Positions 59,968 through 64,000 of a stretch of DNA of 64,000 nucleotides are shown in pieces. A model generated the notes under the pieces. It saw only the letters and a list, made by a program, of their open reading frames with translations, ran no database searches and had not been told where the DNA came from. Every line of letters starts with the position of its first letter. Position 1 is the stretch's first letter. Both the position numbers and the translations under genes were made by a program. Source of the stretch: UBA1672 sp965263215 (GTDB lineage: Bacteria > Pseudomonadota > Alphaproteobacteria > Micavibrionales > Micavibrionaceae); assembly GCA_965263215.1 (NCBI GenBank), contig OZ253663.1:1426001-1490000 (forward strand), in the 5' to 3' direction.

Positions 59968-61758
59968 TCAGTCTTTCATGCCCGTTTTGTACATATCGGC
60001 GTAAATTTTATCCATGGATAATAAATCCTCATGAGTTCCTTGCTCTGCAATGCGTCCGCGATCCAAAACGATGATCTGATCCGCTTCTTGAACCGTTGTG
60101 AGCCTGTGCGCGATAACAAGCGTGGTGCGCCCCTCTTGTAAGGATTTTAAGGCATTTTGCACCAGTTTTTCTGACTCATTATCCAGTGCAGACGTTGCTT
60201 CATCAAGAAGCAATATAGGTGCATCACGTAAAATGGCACGTGCGATGGATATGCGTTGTTTTTGTCCACCGGAAAGCTTGATACCGCTTTCGCCGACGAC
60301 TGTATCATATCCGTTTTCTAGTTTTTCAATAAACTCATGTGCGGCCGCGGCCTTTGCTGCTTTTATGATGGACTCTTGTGATGCGTTGGTATCACCGTAA
60401 CCAATGTTCGCCGCCACAGTATCATTAAATATCGTAATATCCTGAGATACGAGTGCGATATGATCACGCAGAGACTTTAAGGTTAGGTCACGTATATCTT
60501 GTCCATCAACTGTGATGTTACCACCAACGACATCATAAAATCGTGGGATAAGGTTTATCACAGTACTCTTTCCGCCGCCAGATGGCCCCACTAGCGCCGT
60601 AACTTGGTCGGGTTTTGCCGTGAATGTTATGCTGGAAAGCGCTCTTATGTCCGTGTCACCATCATAGGAGAAATCGACATTATCAAACTTTATTTCCGGT
60701 CTTTTGGTAGAGAGGTCTTTTGCATCTTCTCTATTATTAATTGTCCCTGTTTCATCAATCATGGCAAAGACACGCTCGGTTGCCCCTAGCCCTGTTTGAA
60801 GTGAGTTATTTAACTTTGCCAGTTTTTTCATTGGCTCATAAGCCAGTGTAAATGCGGCAATAAATGATGCCAAATGCCCCGGTGATGTACGCCCTGCGAT
60901 CACCTCATACCCACCATATATAATGATGGCGGCGAATATTAGACCTACGATTATTTCATTCACAGGTGTTGATATAGACGATACTTGTGCAGATTTTACG
61001 TTTAAATCACGTACGACATGCACTGTCTTTTTTGTGTGCTCTATTTCGTAATCTTCCATACGGTAGGCTTTTACGAGCCTTATCCCGCGAAATGTTTGAG
61101 ATAATATTCCTGAAAGGCTACCAAGTTCACTTTGAATACTTTTCGAGAGTTTGCGTAGTTTTGTACCGATATAAATGACAAACACAGACAAAAGAGGAAA
61201 AACAATAAAGGCCGCGAGTGTTAGCTTCCAATCTCTATAAAACATTAACCCAATTAGGAAAATCAGAGTGAAAAGACTTTTACCTAAGCCTGTAAGTGTA
61301 TTGGTAACAGAAGATCGCATCACACTGACGTCATTAATAACGTTTGATAGTAAGGCGCCGCTGTCATGCTTATGAAAGAACGCTAAATCAAGGCGCATGA
61401 AATTCGAAAAAAGATGGTTTTGAATGTCGGCAACGATGTGATGCCCTATTTTGCTCATCATCACAGTATGAACGTAGGTTGAAACGCCCCTAACGGCGAA
61501 GGTTGCCGCTAAACCTAACGATACCGGAATGATTAAGCTTTCTTTGCCGCCATAGAGCACATCGTCAAGGACAGGTTGCATTAGTCCTGCTATTAATGCC
61601 GTCATAGCCGCCGCGACGGCCATGAACAAAATAGCGACAAGCATTTGTGCCTTGTATGGTGAAAGGTATGTTTTCACCAAACGCCTTACTAAAGCAAAAG
61701 TCGGATTTTTTTCCTTTTGCGCTTTGTCTGAATTTTGTGGCACTGCAATATCTTTCAA
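59968..61758 (-). CDS. ABC transporter, MsbA-like lipid exporter
   Basis: A 596-residue half-transporter with an N-terminal six-helix ABC membrane domain (about 35-320) and a C-terminal ATPase (about 345-590): Walker A GPSGGGKST, signature LSGGQKQR, Walker B ILLLDEATSALD, and H-loop IAHRLTTV. It is closest in layout to MsbA, which flips lipid A precursors, but other exporters of the same class cannot be excluded. Its start region is divergent from the patatin-like gene with a 78-base gap. Confidence 0.9.
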   Translation of the reverse strand: MKDIAVPQNSDKAQKEKNPTFALVRRLVKTYLSPYKAQMLVAILFMAVAAAMTALIAGLMQPVLDDVLYGGKESLIIPVSLGLAATFAVRGVSTYVHTVMMSKIGHHIVADIQNHLFSNFMRLDLAFFHKHDSGALLSNVINDVSVMRSSVTNTLTGLGKSLFTLIFLIGLMFYRDWKLTLAAFIVFPLLSVFVIYIGTKLRKLSKSIQSELGSLSGILSQTFRGIRLVKAYRMEDYEIEHTKKTVHVVRDLNVKSAQVSSISTPVNEIIVGLIFAAIIIYGGYEVIAGRTSPGHLASFIAAFTLAYEPMKKLAKLNNSLQTGLGATERVFAMIDETGTINNREDAKDLSTKRPEIKFDNVDFSYDGDTDIRALSSITFTAKPDQVTALVGPSGGGKSTVINLIPRFYDVVGGNITVDGQDIRDLTLKSLRDHIALVSQDITIFNDTVAANIGYGDTNASQESIIKAAKAAAAHEFIEKLENGYDTVVGESGIKLSGGQKQRISIARAILRDAPILLLDEATSALDNESEKLVQNALKSLQEGRTTLVIAHRLTTVQEADQIIVLDRGRIAEQGTHEDLLSMDKIYADMYKTGMKD

Positions 61759-61836
61759 TCTACATAATCGTGTGTCCCTGTGTTATAATGGAAAAGGTGA
61801 AAAGATTAAAGTTGAAACTATTACAGGGGGGTATGC

Positions 61837-62874
61837 GTGGTTTTTAATACCCAAAATGGGCAGCCAGGTCTGGGGTTAGCACTTGGTGGCGGTTTAGCAC
61901 GCGGGTTTTCCCATATTGGCGTGCTCAAGGCACTCAATCGACATAATATATACCCAAGTTTAATCGCAGGAACGTCCATAGGGGCGGTTGTAGGCTCTTG
62001 TTATCTTGCAGGTAAGTTAGATGTTCTTGAAGAATGGGCGCTTTCTCTTAACCGATTTAAAATATTTTCGTATCTAGATTTTCGTGTACGTAGCGCAGGG
62101 CTTGTTGGTGGTCAAAAGCTAAAAGATGTTTTAGTTGGTCACTTTGGCGATATGAATATAGAAGATTTACCACATCCGATTATATGTATCGCAACAGATC
62201 TGGCCACAGGGCATGAGGTATGGTTAAGGCGCGGTAATCTCACAGAGGCCATGACAGCGTCTTTCGCGTTGCCGGGGGTTTTCCCGCCTGTGTATCATGA
62301 TGAAAGACATTTGGTTGATGGTGCGCTTGTTAATCCATGTCCGATTTCCCCATGTCAGGCGTTGGGAGCACGTATGACGATAGCCGTAGATTTAAACACA
62401 GATTTAATTGGTAAGGCATCGAAGCCCGGTCAGACCTATCAAACTATTACAGGCTTTGATATTTTCGACAATGATGATGTCCCCCCGGAGGAACAAAAGA
62501 AATTCAACAGCTCTGCTATTACAAGGCGATTATTCCGCCGCGAACAAGATAAACCAAGTTTGTTTGGCGTTATGGTGTCTGGTCTTGGTATTCTACAAGA
62601 TCGTCTTACCCGTTCAAGATTAGCAGGAGAACCGCCGGATATTCACATTAAACCGCCGGTTGGTCATTTAGGCCTATTGGAATTTGAAAAAGCAGAGGAA
62701 TTAATCCGCTTAGGTGAAATCGCGACGGAACGCATGATTCCTGAAATTAAGGCAGCCATGCTCGTGCTATTAAAGTCTGATGTGAGCGATGCATTTCTTC
62801 AAATGGATTTAGGCGATGATGATATCACGAATGCTAATGTTGGCGTTGTTGAAGATAGCGTGACTTCAGATTAA
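61837..62874 (+). CDS. patatin-like phospholipase (RssA type)
   Basis: A 345-residue Ser/Asp-dyad lipid acyl hydrolase. GLALGGGLARGFSHIGVLK is the oxyanion loop, AGTSIGAVVG holds the nucleophile Ser (GxSxG), and VDGALVNP holds the catalytic Asp (DGx). The start is GTG 61837, with AGGGGGG upstream. The C-terminal 130 residues extend past the patatin domain and end in an acidic tail. Close homologues in Gram-negative bacteria act at the membrane or are secreted. It is divergent from the MsbA-like gene. Confidence 0.93.
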   Translation: MVFNTQNGQPGLGLALGGGLARGFSHIGVLKALNRHNIYPSLIAGTSIGAVVGSCYLAGKLDVLEEWALSLNRFKIFSYLDFRVRSAGLVGGQKLKDVLVGHFGDMNIEDLPHPIICIATDLATGHEVWLRRGNLTEAMTASFALPGVFPPVYHDERHLVDGALVNPCPISPCQALGARMTIAVDLNTDLIGKASKPGQTYQTITGFDIFDNDDVPPEEQKKFNSSAITRRLFRREQDKPSLFGVMVSGLGILQDRLTRSRLAGEPPDIHIKPPVGHLGLLEFEKAEELIRLGEIATERMIPEIKAAMLVLLKSDVSDAFLQMDLGDDDITNANVGVVEDSVTSD

Positions 62875-62885
62875 GTAATCAATAA

Positions 62886-63878
62886 CTAAGCTGTACGTTT
62901 TGTTGTACGCTTTTTGTGCTTACGATCAGGTAAGGCTTTACCCCATTCGAAATCATCCACCAGATATTTTGGGCGTACATTATTATATTGCCTAATTAAT
63001 ATATTCAGCGCCTTATCGACTTCCGCAGGGCCTTCACAGTTTTTAAATACAGAAGAATGTAACCCCCGTTTCACAAGGCATGTATCAATATTAACGAGTG
63101 AGCCACCTAGGATATCATGCGCCATTGTATCACCGATCATAACCGTTTGGCCGGGATATATACCGTGCTCTTGCAATATGCGAATACATTGTTGGAAGAT
63201 AAGTTTATGCGGCTTGCCGATATATTCCACAATCCCGCCAAAATCTTTATAACGTGCCGCCAATGTTCCGGGCCCCATAATATTTTTTCCTGCCATAACG
63301 CCCAAGCTATCAGGATTTGCGCAGATGGCTTTTAATTTGTAGCGCGCACATTTCTTTAATAAAGGCTCATAGTCCTCTAGGGTTTTCTCAGGCGCATCCG
63401 TTCCACTGATTAAAAGGAAGGTAGCGTCACTGGGCTCTTCTACTATTTCAATATCGAGGTCTTCAACCACAGATGTATCGCCACCACGGCTGATTAAAAT
63501 ACATTTTTTGCCAATATCTTTGAAATATCCATCGGATTGATTATCCAACCCCTGCCATGTTACCTCACCAGACGTGATAATTTTATTGTACATATCTGGT
63601 TTGATGCCAAGGTCAGCCATACGGTCCGCGTTATTTTCCGCACGCTTCCCTGAATTAGACAGGATAATGACTTGCTTCTTACGATCCTGAAGTTCTTTCA
63701 AGCATTCAATCACACCATCAAAAGCTTTCACACCATCATGGAGAACGCCCCATTGATCAATGATAAATCCAGCGTAACTATCTGAAATGTCAGATATGCC
63801 TTCACAAAATTTTGTGTTTACTATACTGCTTGACCCGTGCACTTTTACACCCCTATTTTTTAAAAACCCAGCACTCAT
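62886..63878 (-). CDS. HAD-IIA family phosphatase (TIGR01459 type)
   Basis: A 330-residue NagD-like HAD hydrolase. The first motif is GFIIDQWGVLHDG, with the nucleophile Asp but Gln in place of the second Asp, as in TIGR01459 proteins. Motif II is IILSNSGKR, and motif IV is VMIGDTMAHDILGG. The cap domain of class IIA lies between. The family is found almost only in Alphaproteobacteria; substrate unknown. The 40-residue C-terminal stretch is basic. An upstream ATG is used here; the internal starts are less likely. Confidence 0.9.
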   Translation of the reverse strand: MSAGFLKNRGVKVHGSSSIVNTKFCEGISDISDSYAGFIIDQWGVLHDGVKAFDGVIECLKELQDRKKQVIILSNSGKRAENNADRMADLGIKPDMYNKIITSGEVTWQGLDNQSDGYFKDIGKKCILISRGGDTSVVEDLDIEIVEEPSDATFLLISGTDAPEKTLEDYEPLLKKCARYKLKAICANPDSLGVMAGKNIMGPGTLAARYKDFGGIVEYIGKPHKLIFQQCIRILQEHGIYPGQTVMIGDTMAHDILGGSLVNIDTCLVKRGLHSSVFKNCEGPAEVDKALNILIRQYNNVRPKYLVDDFEWGKALPDRKHKKRTTKRTA

Positions 63879-63939
63879 TCAGCATGCGCATTATGATGCC
63901 AACTAGCAGTGTAATCAATAGAGTTTTACAAAAGGTAAA

Positions 63940-64000
63940 TTATTTTTGTTTTTTTATTTTGTTTATATACTCTTTTACGTCACGTTTAATTTCCGGCGCG
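63940..64000 (-). CDS. C-terminal end of a gene continuing beyond the window
   Basis: A minus-strand frame enters from the right edge and stops with TAA at 63942-63940, giving the 19 residues APEIKRDVKEYINKIKKQK. It has a Lys-rich C-terminus typical of many proteins. The evidence is limited to one short open frame, so it might not be coding. Confidence 0.35.
   Translation of the reverse strand, partial: APEIKRDVKEYINKIKKQK

Overview
The window looks like a chromosomal segment of an alphaproteobacterium of low to middling GC (judged by eye; order not resolved). The evidence is gene content: a tig-clpP-lon-hupB block, a TIGR01459-type HAD phosphatase, an NDUFS4-like complex I accessory protein, an ECF sigma factor paired with a NrsF/DUF1109 protein, and an operon running lytic transglycosylase-rlpA-dacA-tmk-holB-metG-tatD-MBL hydrolase. 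Five complete tRNAs (His, Leu, Val, Ser, Arg) and a tRNA-Pro are present.

Layout. 1-8.4 kb: a 5'-truncated gene of unknown function, glnA, tRNA-His, tRNA-Leu and the protein quality-control block tig, clpP, lon, hupB, with no clpX between clpP and lon. 8.5-21.7 kb: a looser, accessory-looking stretch. It holds an N-formylglutamate amidohydrolase, two paralogous proteins resembling NAD-glycohydrolase-type polymorphic toxin domains, a degenerate response regulator, a PAS-PAS histidine kinase, glnD, an ADP-ribosyltransferase-like protein, an alpha/beta hydrolase, a rhodanese, a cysteine-less redoxin and several unknown proteins. 21.7-33.8 kb: an unusual permease/FG-GAP/UnbV fusion, then the long minus-strand housekeeping operon for wall turnover, dTMP kinase, DNA polymerase III delta', MetRS and TatD, with a small K+ channel upstream. 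33.8-40.5 kb: tRNA-Ser, an MFS transporter, a probable glucosylglycerol-phosphate synthase/phosphatase, a class II glutamine amidotransferase, tRNA-Arg, the NDUFS4-like protein and nrsF/ECF sigma.

40.49-57.08 kb is an integrated element of about 16.6 kb inserted in the 3' end of tRNA-Pro. A 50-bp perfect direct repeat bounds it, with the intact tRNA on the right. Next to the intact tRNA sit a tyrosine integrase, a DUF4224 protein and a helix-turn-helix replication-type protein. Both ends carry AATATAGGACA repeats that look like integrase arm sites. Its cargo is a caspase-like peptidase divergent from a glycine-zipper protein, a large RTX protein with a zincin motif and two identical 429-bp repeats, a secreted DUF2927 protein, and a phage tape-measure protein with a small gene before it but no capsid, portal or terminase genes. 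It also has XRE-type regulators and two decayed genes. It resembles a phage satellite or a heavily reduced prophage with defence or secretion cargo, and is the best candidate here for an undescribed system.

57.1-64 kb returns to chromosome: DUF192 protein, CBS protein, two tandem alpha/beta hydrolases, an MsbA-like ABC transporter, a patatin-like phospholipase, a HAD phosphatase and the 3' end of a further gene. glnA and glnD, both in nitrogen control, lie about 12 kb apart and are not co-transcribed.
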